A DNA stretch of 58,798 nucleotides from Bimuria novae-zelandiae CBS 107.79 (GCA_010015655.1 ML976708.1:26824-85621); one strand, 5' to 3'; counted from the stretch's first letter, positions 1-11,064 are shown. Translations and numbers: made by a program. The notes: generated from the sequence alone by a model not told the origin.

Positions 1-1
1 C

Positions 2-454
2 GACGAGACGGTGCGGCTCTGGGACACCGCCACGGGCGCCCACCAGCGGACCCTCGAAGGCCATAGCGACTGGGTCACGTCGGTCGCCTTCTCTCCGGAT
101 GGCAGGACGCTCGCGTCGGCTTCGCACGACAAGACGGTGCGACTCTGGGACACCGCCACGGGCGCCCACCACCGGACCCTCGACGTTGATGTCGCTATTC
201 GTCAACTTTCCTTTTCCGGTGACGGGTCGTCCTTACATACCTATAGAGGAGTCCTTGACATTACATGCGGAACCGCTAGTCCAGCCTCTACTACTCTAGC
301 TTTGTTTGTTAGAGAACAATGGATAGTTTGCGACTCGAAAATTCTGCTTTGGCTTCCTCCCGATTATCGAGCTACAAGTGTGGCTGTTTTCCGGAACACC
401 GTCGCTCTCGGGCATGCATCGGGCGGCGTCTCCTTCATGGAGCTTACCGTATAG
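2..454 (+). CDS. WD40-repeat protein, C-terminal fragment (5' end outside window)
   Basis: The reading frame is open from the window edge to a TAG at 452-454, so only the last 150 residues are visible. Two copies of [14 protein letters not shown] followed by RTL are separated by a [20 protein letters not shown] blade, which is the WD40 pattern of fungal NACHT-WD40 (HET-E/HNWD-like) receptors. The two repeat units are nearly identical at DNA level (8-63 against 134-189). After the second repeat the sequence diverges into about 90 residues without a clear repeat, perhaps the last blades in decayed form. In NLR proteins such a propeller is the ligand-sensing end. The NACHT domain is not in the window, so the NLR assignment is inference. 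AT-rich DNA and then a LINE follow directly. Confidence 0.75.
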   Translation, partial: DETVRLWDTATGAHQRTLEGHSDWVTSVAFSPDGRTLASASHDKTVRLWDTATGAHHRTLDVDVAIRQLSFSGDGSSLHTYRGVLDITCGTASPASTTLALFVREQWIVCDSKILLWLPPDYRATSVAVFRNTVALGHASGGVSFMELTV

Positions 455-1611
455 ACTGAACCACCACCCCATCCACCGCCTATCCCAGGTCTATGATTCT
501 TTTATACACTTATAGGAGGGAAATATTATTAATATAGCGGATTTGAAATCAACATACTTATAACGTTATTTGCCACCTATTTTGACACATTTAAGGCATA
601 TAATAGTAAGAAATAATATAATAGTAAGAAATAATATCGCATTAGGGTGTGCTAATAATAGTGTTACGAGGAATTTTATAGAAAGCAGTAGAGTTTTTGC
701 GTTAGTAATATAGTTATTTTATAAATTAGACGACTCCGCAAATCTTAAATATTAGCCACCTCACCACCCACTACCTTACGAGGTAGCATTCCTTACATAT
801 TTAATAAATACACCCTGGAATATTCTTTGCTTTAAAATCTAAATAATAAAATAAACTATTTTATTTATTTAGGCGTTGCCTGCACACCGCACCTTCGCGG
901 CACATTTCCCCACCGGGTTCCCTATCCGTGATAGCATATATAAGTAGAGAGGAGGGCATACGTGGTGGGTATCGTAAGGTAGATGTATTGTATGAGTATA
1001 AAGAGTGTCTAAAGTAAAAGTACATGTGGAGAGCTCATAAATAGGCAGACCTACTGAGTCACAACTGGAGACCAGTCATGCGATGTGGTCCTAAGCTTAC
1101 AGCATACTAACAAATCTTACCGCTTTAGGAAATTAAGCTTACCGCTGTACATAGCGAACAATTTTCCTCAAGCGTCTATCCAAGGGTAAAGGCTGAAAAG
1201 GCCCCGAGCCGAAAAGGCTGGACGGTACTGATATAGATATGGCTGCTGTGGTGTACGTGCACATGTTGAACGACGTAAGAGATAGATGTCAAGGCACAGG
1301 CTTTAGAGCGGGGTACTCAGCATATAACGTTAAGACAAGCAGATGTCAGCTCAATGGAGGGCCAATTCGGCTTGCCATGGACCCGAATGCGGGACACTCT
1401 GTGGCTTAATCCGAGTGTGGCTAATTCGCAGTCCAGGCCTCACCACACCCACGCCCAGGGACAGGTCTCACATGACGTGATTAAAAACGTTTGTAAATTA
1501 CGAGCATATCCCTGCAAGACGCTAACACGAAGTAAAAAGCCCCCTTATTAGGAGGCCCGTGCTGTGAGAACAAATCAAAGTTCAAAACCGGAAACCGATT
1601 CTGCTCGCGAC
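455..1611. other. AT-rich gene-free stretch upstream of the LINE
   Basis: No convincing coding region is visible. 480-880 is very AT-rich and carries an 18-bp tandem duplication. 900-1560 is of more normal composition and has only short chance ORFs. I recognise no element in it. Confidence 0.5.
600..635. repeat. 18-bp tandem duplication
   Basis: The unit ataatagtaagaaataat occurs twice back to back (600-617, 618-635). Confidence 0.9.
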
Positions 1612-1625
1612 TGTACATGTTATCG
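1612..1625 (+). repeat. Target-site copy 1 of tgtacatgttatcg (5' flank of LINE A)
   Basis: The 14-mer tgtacatgttatcg recurs at 7085-7098 and 7335-7348. The first two copies bracket the LINE exactly, as expected for a target-site duplication made by target-primed reverse transcription. Confidence 0.8.
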
Positions 1626-1751
1626 GGAAGAACGCCTACTGAACCCGATTGATCGTCGGACATTCTTTTATTCGCATCGCGCACACCTGATCAATCGTGC
1701 ACTGCGTTGCAGCGGTCCTAAGGACCCACCACTGCGGTACCCGACGCGCCG

Positions 1752-3222
1752 ATGGCCATCTCAACCCCTAAACGCAACCCTATTGCACCGCCGTTCCTAA
1801 CCGAACTGGCAGCACCATGGAAGAACCGTACACGGAAGCCTACTAAGAAGAGCACACAGTATTAGAGATTACAGGAACGGCTTGATTTGTCCTTAGATAA
1901 AAGTAGGTGTATTCTAGTCGAAAACAGTTAACCTACCCTGCAGATAAAGAAGAATGCTACGAATAAAGACCTGCTCTCCGCTTTAATAGACATTATCTAA
2001 AAACAAAGCGAAACTATCACCAAACTAAGACACGAAATTAGAGAAGTAAGATAGAAATAATAGGTCCTTATAGACTAAAATATTAACCTTTTTAACGAAA
2101 TTGCTAAGCTTAAAACGCGTATTAACGACTTCTCGTTAAGTACCCCTAGCACGCGTAGCTGGGCGGCGATAGCAGCGGAAGGTGAACCTATCGGGTTTAA
2201 CGCTACTTCTAGGGCGCTAGCAAGCCACATGCACGCTAAGGTAGCTAGGCCCTCCCCTACTAACTTACTCTATTATATAATTAACACCTCGAGGACGGGA
2301 CATGAAAATGATAGGACGTCGGCAGGCGCGATTAGAGCGATAATTAAAAAAGAGATCCGCATAATAAAGAACTATAAAAACTGGCAGTGTCGCGCTGTAA
2401 CCGTTGTCCAAAAGAACCAAAATCGGATTAAAATCGCATGTCGAAACAAAGCCAAGTACTAGCTAGTAAAGAGAGTAGTAGAAAAGATTAGAGCAGGTAC
2501 GCGTGTACTACGCGATGACCTCTATCTAATTAAGGTTAATAATATTAAAAGAATAGCAGTGCTAGATAAACACAACGAAGTTAGAGCGGGAGTAGCAAAG
2601 GCCTTTAGTAAGGAAAACAAAATAATAGTCGTTAAGATAGCATAGCTAAGTAAGAAGGACGTTCTAAAAGCTTATAGCTTAATGTTAGTATACCTTAACA
2701 AGGCTAGCGATGCAAAGAGACTTATTATAGAGGGCTTCTTTTACGCTAGAGGAGAATCTGGCATAATAAGCGCATTTAAATACCAACCGCGACTAGAGCA
2801 ATGCTACAACTGCTAGGAAATTAATTATAAGGCTTATTAATGCAAGAATGCACAAAAGTGCGCAAGGTGCGCTAAAGAAGCCTACTACTATAAGAACTAT
2901 AGCGAAGTAGTACTAAGGTGCATCCTATGTAAAGGTCTACACGAATTATTTAGTAGAAACTACTAGAAGCTCTACCTATCTTAAAATAAGTAGAGTCTTT
3001 AGCATGTTCTAGCTAAACGTAAGAAAATAAGGAGAGGTACATAATAGCCTAATAAACAATAAAGAAATACAAGACATAATAGTATTAGCTATTTAAGAAC
3101 TGTACGCACGGAGGATCTAAGGCTAGCTCTTAATAACCCTAATATAACACTACAAGTAGGTTAAGATAGTACTATTAATCTGGCGAGAAGGAAGGTGGCC
3201 AATCTAGAGCATGCTCTAGGTT
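1752..3222 (+). pseudogene. LINE A ORF1 (gag-like), inactivated by stop codons
   Basis: The frame starts at an ATG at 1752 (MAISTPKRNP). The longest uninterrupted stretch is 2229-2462. A zinc-knuckle cluster sits at about 2800-2940 and reads CYNCQEINYKAYQCK (Q from TAG), then CARC and CILC, matching the tandem CCHC knuckles of Tad-like ORF1 proteins, which bind element RNA. The frame, with stops, can be followed to a TAA at about 3220. It overlaps or abuts ORF2. Confidence 0.75.
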
Positions 3223-3230
3223 AACAAAGA

Positions 3231-6200
3231 AGTAAATGCAGAGCAAGTACAGGTTAAGTCCCTAGATATAATAGTAGCGATTATACGGCTTTATAAACGT
3301 CAACTCCTGGTGGTGTCAGTCTACATACCTGGAGGAAATCCAAGAGTGCTACAAGAATCATGCGACACCCTACGCAAGCTTATCTACGACGCTAGACGGA
3401 ATACTGGCATAGTAGTAGATGTACTACTAGCCGGGGACTTTAACTAACACGACCAGCTTTGGGGAGGAGAAGACATAACAGTGGAGAGACAAGGCAAAGC
3501 AGACCTAATTATTAACCTAATAAACAAATTCGCACTTAGCAGCCTGCTCCAACAAGGCACGAAGACATAGCATAGCGGGGACTACGAGACGACTATCGAC
3601 TTAGTTCTAGCATTAAAGGATCTGGCCAATACAGCGCTTAAATGCGCAATACACAAAACGGAATATAGCTCTAACTACTAAACGATCTAAACGTTCTTCG
3701 ATACTTTAGTTTTAATACCATAGCAGCAGGAGCGGCTTCTACTTAAAAACGCACCTTAGAAATAAATAAATAATAAGATTACTAGGACACTTGGCTCCGC
3801 CCCGGCAGAGGGCACAGTACAGTAGAGGACGGATAGACTAATGGCAGCAGTCTCAGAGGCAGTCCACGCACTAACACCTAGGGCTAAACTATCACCTTAC
3901 ACGAAAAGATGGTGGACCCAGGACCTAACGCAGCTACGCCGTATCTATATATACTAGAAGAACCGCGCCCGAGCCGAGAGGCGAGCAGGTGTAGCCAAGC
4001 CAGATCTAGAAGAAATAGCAAAAGAAGCGTTAAAACAGTACCACGATACTATCTAGCAACAAAAGAAAAGGCACTGGAATAAGTTTCTAGCAGATAATAA
4101 TAACATCTAGAAGGCGGCTAAATACCTAAAAGCTAGTAGCAAGGGGTTTAGGAAAATCCTATAGCTTAATAGAGCTAACGGGATAACCACGACTAATTAT
4201 AAGGAGCAAGCAAAGGAGTTATTAGCTATATTCTTTCCCCTACTTTTAAGCAATATAAAAGACAAAGGGCCTAAACTATAAAGAGCTCCTATCAAGATAC
4301 TAGACATTATACTTAAAGAGGTAGAAAGGCAGCTACACGCCGCGAAGCCTTAAAAGGCACTAAAAGATAATAGCCTACTAGCTATAGTCTAAAAGCAGAC
4401 CTGGCTAGTAGTTAAATACTACGTCCTATCGCTATTCTAAAAGTCGCTAGAGGAGGGAGTGCTACCTAGCTAATAGTAACACGCCAAGATTATCCCGCTT
4501 AAAAAGCCTAGTAAGGAAGACTACATAATCGCAAAGGCCTAGAGGCCAATCTTACTCCTAGCAACGCTTAAGAAGCTCCTAGAGTTAGTAGTTACGGAAA
4601 GGATTTCGCACGTAGTAGAGGTACATGGCCTCCTTCTTACTAACTACTTTAGAGCTCGCAAATAATAATTAGCTAAATAAGCACTAGTTCTCTTGTAAGA
4701 GCAGATCTATACCGCGTAGTAAGGTTAACAGATCGTTAGCCTAATTAGTTTTAACGTTAAAGGGGCGTATAATAAAGTCTATAAAGAGAGACTGCTGCAG
4801 AGAATGAAAGCACGAGGCATACTAGAGAAGCTACTATAGTAGATAGAGGCGTTTTACTTAGCACGCACTGCCACGATACAAGTTAATAAGCAGACCTCTA
4901 AGGTTTGAGACTTATCGCAGGCTAGACTGCCGCAAGGGTCTCCTCTTTCGCCAATCCTATTTCTCTTCTTTAATGCCGACCTGGTACAACGACGCATCGA
5001 CAGCCACGGAGGAGCGATAGCTTTCGTCGACGACTTTACAGCATAGGTTTTAGGGCCCACAGCACAAAGCAACCAAGAAGGTATCGAAGCTATTATTAAC
5101 AATGCCCTGGACTAGGAGAAAAGAAGTAGAGCAACGTTTAAAGCAGAAAAAATAGCAATTATCTACTTTACTTATAAATTATACAAGAGTGCTACTAAAC
5201 CATTTACTATTAAAGGACAAACTGTACCACCGAAGGATCACGTCAAAATACTTAGAGTTCTTATAGACGCTAAATTAAAGTATTAGAAGTATATCGCGAA
5301 AGCAGCCGCTAAGGGCCTAGAAGCAGTAATAGAGCTTAAACGGCTTAGAGGCCTTTCCCTTGCTACGGCACGACAACTCTTTATAGCAATAGTCGCCCTA
5401 ACGGTGGACTATGCCTCTAATATCTGGATGCACGCCTTTAAAGACAAACTTATAAGACCTATTAATAGGGTTTAAAGAATCAGAGCGCAAGCGATTATAG
5501 GGACGTTTATCATAGTAGCAACAAGTGTAGCGAAAGCTAAAGCACACATCTCCAGCGCGCAGGAATGGTTCTAGAAACAAGCGACTAAGCTATGAATAGA
5601 TATTCATACGCTACCTAAGAGCAACCCCCTTCGAAGGAACACATCCCAGATGCGAAAATTCAGGAGACAACACCGCTCGCCACTCTACTAAGTAGCAGAA
5701 GCGCTTAAGGGCATTATAATAAAAAAACTAAAAACTATTAATCTATGCCTACTAGCGCTATGGGAGAAAAGAGCACAGATAATTACCAAGGACGTAGCAC
5801 TAAGCCTTAACTTAGACTAGGCAGTACGCATCGCCGTAAGCAGCTCGTCACGAAATAGTGTAGTAAGAATAGGCGGAGCAATTAAAATCTGCAATAATAA
5901 AACTCTTATCCTCTCCACCACACTAGGCAAGAGGGAAGAGCAGAACCCGTACGCAAGGGAGTTAGCAGTAATAGTAAAAACTATAGACATGCTACTAAAG
6001 CTTAGGTCCTGCAATATTGCACTAGTAACAAGAAACAAAGCTATCGTACTCACACTAAGAAGACCGCACTAATAATCAGGATAGAGATATATTAGCAGCA
6101 TCTACAGATCAATCACAGCATTAGAAAGAGAGGGGAATACGATATCGTTCCTATGGCTCCTAATAAGCGAAGAATACGAACTTGCAACACTCGCCAAAAG

Positions 6201-6717
6201 GAAGGTAAAGGAAGCCACAAGACTAGGCGCTATACTATAGGCACCGCTCCCTAGGATGCGATTAACAACACTTAACATCGTAAGAAAACTTGGCACTGCC
6301 AAAAGGCTACTAGAAAGGGTTAGGAAATACTCTAAAACGATTAATACAGCACTACCAGGAAAGCATACGCGGTAACTCTATAACTAATTACTATAAAAAG
6401 AAGCTAGCGTACTTGCCTAACTTAGAATAGGCATAGCAAGGTTAAACGCATATTTACACTAAATTAGAGCCTCTGTAATAGATTAGTGCGAGTGCAGACA
6501 AGCGCGAGAGATAGTAGAATACTTTCTCTTCCGATGCAAAAGATAGACGACGCAGAGGACGGAGATGTTACAATGTACACAAATAAATAGAAGCAACATG
6601 TCTTTCTACCTAGGTAGAAAGGCCCCTACGGATGACGAGAAATGGGCTCCAAATATGGACGCGGTCCGAGCAACAATACAGTTTATAATTACTATAGGTC
6701 GCCTTAACGCAAACTAA
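3231..6717 (+). pseudogene. LINE A ORF2: endonuclease-reverse transcriptase-RNase H, inactivated
   Basis: A single frame with RIP-type stops runs to the TAA at 6715-6717. The C-terminal half of an AP-type endonuclease is visible as VSVYIPGGNP and AGDFNxHDQLWGG (about 3310-3460). The reverse transcriptase follows, with FNVKGAYNKV near 4751, LPQGSPLSPILF near 4930 and an intact FVDD catalytic motif at 5023-5034. An RNase H-like stretch lies at about 5840-6230, and a zinc motif CECRQARETVEYFLFRC at about 6490-6540. The first part of the endonuclease, present in the minus-strand LINEs of this window, is not found between the end of ORF1 and AEQVQVKS at about 3240, so an internal deletion is likely. 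Confidence 0.8.
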
Positions 6718-7084
6718 TAGTAGATAAACGAAGATTCCTAACTACCTCACATAATTAACCCACCCCACATATCACCTCGTGGCATAGAAGCAGGCGCCGC
6801 TTCACCCGCCAAAGATAAGACGTTAAATACTTAGAGAATGCACTCTAAGCTAGTCTGCGATTAACACTACTAACCCACGAGAAATTAGAGAGAAAGGGCA
6901 AGCAGAGAAGGACGAAAGCGTAAAGGGATTAAATATAGGCTAAATAAGATTAGAACCTGCTAGAGGAAGTAGAATAATGTAGATATAAGGGCTAAATAAG
7001 GCTAAGATTACTAGAGGAAGTGAAATAGTAAATTAGCGTTAGTAGCCCTTTCGGCTTAGCCGCCGGGCGTTAATGAAGTGTGTG

Positions 7085-7098
7085 TGTACATGTTATCG
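7085..7098 (+). repeat. Target-site copy 2 of tgtacatgttatcg
   Basis: Exact copy of the 14-mer at 1612-1625. It lies between the LINE A (GT)n tail and the following short insertion, and serves as 3' flank of the first and 5' flank of the second. Confidence 0.8.
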
Positions 7099-7280
7099 TA
7101 AACGAAAGTGAACAACCCATCAAGAGAAACAGCACGGGCTTGGTCAAAAGCGGCAACTTACCGGAGGAAGCGAACCAAAGCAGACGTAGGGGCTGAATGA
7201 GGTCAAGACATTCCATAAGAAATGTATTATTAGATAAGCGCTAGTAGCCCTTTCGGCTCAGCCGCCGGGCGTTAATAAAT

Positions 7281-7334
<54 letters not shown>
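7099..7334 (+). mobile_element. Short retroposon (SINE candidate) with LINE-like 3' end and (GT)n tail
   Basis: About 236 bp lie between two tgtacatgttatcg copies. The last 50-60 bp before the tail (7237-7275) nearly match the LINE A 3' end (tagtagccctttcggc, then agccgccgggcgttaat). The first 140 bp do not match the LINE. That is the layout of a SINE that borrows a partner LINE's 3' tail. Weak resemblances to Pol III boxes are tggtcaaaagcgg at 7141 (A-box-like) and ggtcaagac at 7201 (B-box-like). A chimeric or 5'-truncated LINE copy is the alternative. Confidence 0.45.

Positions 7335-7337
<3 letters not shown>
7286..7337 (+). repeat. (GT)26 microsatellite
   Basis: Uninterrupted GT dinucleotides over 52 bp, probably the expanded 3' tail of the preceding retroposon. 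The Cys-Val ORFs that run through it are artefacts. Confidence 0.95.
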
Positions 7338-7339
<2 letters not shown>

Positions 7340-7348
7340 ATGTTATCG
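7335..7348 (+). repeat. Target-site copy 3 of tgtacatgttatcg
   Basis: Third exact copy of the 14-mer. It follows the (GT)n tail of the short retroposon and overlaps the last GT units. Confidence 0.8.
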
Positions 7349-7391
7349 CGCACATCTGTATACTTTCTCAACCCCCACATACACTCTCAAC

Positions 7392-8763
7392 ATGCCTATT
7401 TCACGTCGGAAAACGTTCAAATACAAAGAAAACAGGGTGGTTAAGCCTCCTAAGACCTCTCGCACTGAAATGTCTGCCATAAGACGCGCATTTGTGATGG
7501 GGGCGGTCATTGGGATGCGAGGAGACTATGCATCCCAACAGGATCTAGCCAACACCATCGGCCGCACGCAGCAGGGTATCTCTAAGCTTGTCAAACGCAT
7601 AGAGCAGAAGGCAGCAGACCTCTCTGTTGCACTTTGGGATGAGATACTATACGAAAACAGTCTGGGTCGCGGTCGGCCGGCACTGTTGACCCAGGAGCAG
7701 AAGGATCAGATCATCGCTATCGTCACGTCAACTCAGGAGAACCGCGAGAAGGAGAGCTGGCAGGCTATTGCGCATGGCCATTTCTCGCATATCATACCTT
7801 CCATGAGCATCACCACGTTTGAAAACGTGATGTATGAGGCTGGGTATGCGCGGAGGCGGCCAGGATGGAAGCCAAAGTTGACCCCTGAACAGGAGATATG
7901 AATGGGCATTGCAGCACAACCCTGATAAACATAAGGAGTAGGATAACAAGGGATTCAACTTTAGAGAAGTGGTGTTCACTGACGAGACGCCGGCACGGAT
8001 TGGAGAAGAGAGGGGTATGCAGAGAACGTGGTGTAAGGAGCAAGAGAGATGGGATGAAGGAGTCAAGCATGACCGCAACCGCAAGGACTGTGCTCTGCAG
8101 TTCTATGGCAGCTTTCGCTACAACTACAAAGGTCCTTGCCATGTATATCACCAGGAAACAGAGCAAGAGAAGGAGGCAGCAGAGGTGCAACTAAAGGAGG
8201 AGAATATTAATAACCAAAGCCAGGACAACAAGCTCCAGATCTACGCACGGCAGAGTCTTTCACAGATGAGTGAGAGTGACGTTAATCACCGCTACAACAC
8301 AAGGAAAAAGCAATATGTACCGTCAACTATGGACTATAGGCGTGGTGATCGTACGCGCGGAGGAGTAGATGGGTACAGGCACTGTGAAGGAGCACTCAAG
8401 AAGGTCGCCCCATGGATCAATTCACTCAAGAAGCAGGGGATCAAGTGTATACTGCTATAGGATGGTGCTCCAGCTCATAAATCACGCATCGCGCAGGACT
8501 ATTTAATCCTACAACACATTGAGCGACTGTGGTGGCCTGGTCATTCACCAGAGGTCAATGCATCTGAACATGCCTGGCCATGGATTCGACGGCACGTGAG
8601 AAAGGACTTCTCCCCTAGCTGCAACGAGAAGCAGTGTGAGAAGCAGTGGGTCAAAGAATGGGAGAGTATGCCTATTGAGATGATCAATCGATGGGTGGAT
8701 GGTATTCCTGAGCAGGTGCGGAGGATCATCAAATATGGAGGCCAAAACAACTTCCACGGGTAG
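7392..8763 (+). pseudogene. Tc1-type (DD34E) transposase relic
   Basis: The ATG at 7392 opens a 170-codon stretch (MPISRRKTFKY) with a helix-turn-helix segment (QQDLANTIGRTQQGISKLVK) and a second DNA-binding part (GRGRPALLTQEQKDQI). Near 7895-7900 the frame shifts by one base and the catalytic core follows: VFTDETP (first Asp, about 7970), QDGAPAHKS with Q as TAG at 8458-8460 (second Asp), and SPEVNASEH (Glu). There are 34 residues between the second Asp and the Glu, the Tc1 spacing. A further TAG at 7939-7941 replaces Trp. The frame ends at a TAG at 8761-8763, which may be the natural end or another Trp loss. I found no clear TIRs. One frameshift plus stops make it inactive. Confidence 0.8.
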
Positions 8764-8951
8764 CTGCAACACCAGAAAATGAGCCTGTATACATATTGCC
8801 TTATTGCGAAAAGCTCCACAAAGCCAGAGATAACTAATTGTGTTGATAATTCACTGTTTTGGTGAGGATTTGTATAGGGAATGTGAACGGGCGGCACAGG
8901 CTTGGTGGGGTGCGCACAGGCCACAACTCAATAAAAACGAGCTTCTTCGTA

Positions 8952-8993
8952 CCGTGCCCGACGGGCTCGTGCACCGCGCGGGCTCGTGCACCA
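8952..8993 (+). repeat. Left TIR of pogo/Fot1 element 1
   Basis: 42 bp, exact reverse complement of 11021-11062. Starts ccgtgcccgacgggctcg. Confidence 0.92.
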
Positions 8994-9049
8994 CCCCACC
9001 AAACAACGCGTCCATCTCGACTTTTTTAACACGCGATAACTACACCACC

Positions 9050-10918
9050 ATGGCACTAATTAACGAGGCGATTGCAGATTTAGAATCGCGTGAAGCTGGC
9101 GATAATTTTAGTATCTGGGGTATTACGAAAAAATATAGTGTATCGCATTCAACACTTAGCCGAAGGTGGAACCACCAGACAGGCCCTCGGGCAGCTGGGT
9201 ACGCCGCGCAACAACTACTCAGCCCATAATAAGAGGAGGGACTCGTGGAGTATATTAGAGGGCTTATGGCTCGTGGGCTACCTCCTACGAGAGCTATAAT
9301 ACAAAATTTCGCGTCTAATATATCGAAAAAGCATGTCAGAGAGGGCTAGGTTTCGCGTTTTATTAACTACAACTATAACTATCTTATCTCTAAATAGAGC
9401 GCTGGCATAGACGTTATACGCTACTAGGCCAACTTATAACGCAAGTACAAGTTGTACTTTAACTTCTTATATTATAAGATTGTTTAGTATGAGGTAGAGC
9501 CTTGTAATACCTACAATATAGATAAAAAGGGCTTTATAATTAGTATTACAGGACGCTTAAAACGGGTGTTTAGTTAGCTTTAATAGGAGGAAAAGAAGGT
9601 CCGAATAGCGCTTTAAGATGGCTCTTAAGAGTAGGTAACAATTATAGCAACTATTAGAGTAAATAGGAGTGTTTTATTGCTAGCCCTTATATACTCGTTA
9701 GCTAACTGCACACTTTAAGCCTCATAGGTAGCTTAAATTAAAGCAGGAAAGCATAGTGTGTTTATAAGCTCCTTACTAATAGGATAGACAAATAATAATA
9801 TTAGATTAGCCTAGTTAGAGCAGGTTTTCGACTGCGAAATAAAGTAAAAAGCACGCCTTAGCCAAGCTTAGCGCCTCCTTATACTTAATAGCCACGATAG
9901 CTACCTCTTAATAGACTTTATTAAATACTACGAGGCTTATAAAATACTACTAGCTATGTTTCCCCCTTACTTAACCTATACACTACAGCCTCTTAATATA
10001 GTTTGCTTTAAACCTCTCAGCAGCAACTACTCTACTAAGCTTACTAATTACCTTTTTAAAACGTAGGGGTTACTAGCTATCTAAAAGGGAGACTTCTTCT
10101 CGCTATTCTAGGGTGCTTAGGAGTCTACGTTTACAATAAAACTCGTCCTTAAGGCGTTTAAAGCCACTAGTATAGCCCCTATAAAGACTGACGTCGTACT
10201 TGAGCGTTTCCGCAAATAGGACAATAATGAGAGTGAGGCATGGCTCTCAGCCCTTTTGCCTGAGGACTGGAGGCAGATGGAGCGTCTCATACGTGCTGCA
10301 GTGAAGGATACCTCGGCGGAGACCTCGCAGAAGCTCTCCCAAACGCTACACCAACTTCAGGTTCAAAACGAGCTACTACACTATGAGAACAGCGGCCTAA
10401 GGGATGCTCTCACTGCTAAGAAGCAGCGTAAGAACGCTGGCAAGCCTCTCGATTTGCACCGCGAGGAGGAGTACCACGGTGGTGCTACTTTCTGGTCGCC
10501 CTCCAAGTTCGAGCGAGCACGTGAGCGTGAGGCAGAAAAGCAACACCAAGAGGAGCAGGAGAGACTAGCAAAGTTAAACAGAAAGGAGCTTCAAGCTGCT
10601 ACCAAGCTCCTCAAGGAGCAAGAGAAGGAGGAGCGTCGTGTGGCGAGAGAGAGAGCCAAGGAGGTGCGAGATCAGATGAAGGCCGAACAGGTGGCTGCCC
10701 GGGATGCCAGAAAAGCTGCTCAAAACACTAGGCAGGCCTCTACAATTACCCAAAGAGGCAAGCGCAAAGCTTCAAAAGCACCTCCAGCAAAGCGCAAGCC
10801 AAAACAAGCTAAGGGCGGTGCTGCAGCTTATCCGTCGTCCCCAAAAGCTACACCAGCACCTCCACCTAAAGTCAGCTCTCGCGGTCGCGCAATCACTCTC
10901 TCGCGAAAACTTAGATAG
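9050..10918 (+). pseudogene. Pogo/Fot1 transposase 1, RIP-mutated in its first two thirds
   Basis: ATG 9050 to TAG 10916-10918 is exactly 623 codons in one frame, so no frameshift has occurred. The N-terminus MALINEAIADLESREAG with KKYSVSHSTLSRR is the pipsqueak/CENP-B-type DNA-binding domain. YNIDKKGF near 9511 corresponds to the first catalytic Asp region. The second catalytic Asp block reads NSHDSY near 9888 where DGHGSH is expected (G to A changes), and YTLQPLN near 9970 replaces the HxLQPLD block. Stops are all TAA/TAG. From about 10200 onward the sequence is unmutated and open (10256-10918). It is a basic, Lys/Arg/Ala-rich tail with a predicted coiled coil (EQERLAKLNRKELQAATKLL). Confidence 0.85.
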
Positions 10919-11020
10919 TATAACTTATTCGTACGCCTAATTACAACAAAAAATCTCGCGATAATCGCTTTTGTAGCGCTTACAATAACCTCATCTTTGT
11001 GGTGGTGAGCATGTTGGTGT

Positions 11021-11062
11021 TGGTGCACGAGCCCGCGCGGTGCACGAGCCCGTCGGGCACGG
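11021..11062 (-). repeat. Right TIR of pogo/Fot1 element 1
   Basis: 42 bp, exact reverse complement of 8952-8993, followed by TA. Confidence 0.92.
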
Positions 11063-11064
11063 TA

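Larger units (their letters stand above)
1626..7084 (+). mobile_element. LINE A: RIP-mutated Tad-type non-LTR retrotransposon
   Basis: A 5459-bp element between two copies of tgtacatgttatcg. Its order is 5' UTR, ORF1 with cysteine knuckles, ORF2 with endonuclease, reverse transcriptase, RNase H-like region and C-terminal zinc motif, then a 3' UTR ending in ccgccgggcgttaatg and a short (GT)n tail. ORF1 stays in one frame (position modulo 3 = 0) and ORF2 in another (modulo 3 = 1) over their whole length. The interruptions are almost all TAG/TAA where Gln or Trp is expected, which is the signature of RIP and not of frameshift decay. The element cannot be autonomous. Domain order places it in the Tad1 clade common in ascomycetes. 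Confidence 0.88.
8952..11062 (+). mobile_element. Pogo/Fot1-type DNA transposon 1
   Basis: A 2111-bp element with perfect 42-bp TIRs (8952-8993 and 11021-11062), flanked by TA on both sides (8950-8951, 11063-11064), the usual pogo/Fot1 target. Each TIR contains an internal direct repeat cgggctcgtgcacc (8962-8975, 8979-8992). The element carries one transposase gene in the same orientation. Confidence 0.9.

Noticed and set aside
7282..7482. ORFs coding for a Cys-Val run across the GT microsatellite
   Set aside because: The product is the translation of a (GT)n tract joined to the transposase start; the transposase ATG is at 7392.
8764..8950. Right-hand TIR of the Tc1-type element
   Set aside because: I compared the sequence by eye with the region before the transposase start and found no convincing inverted match.
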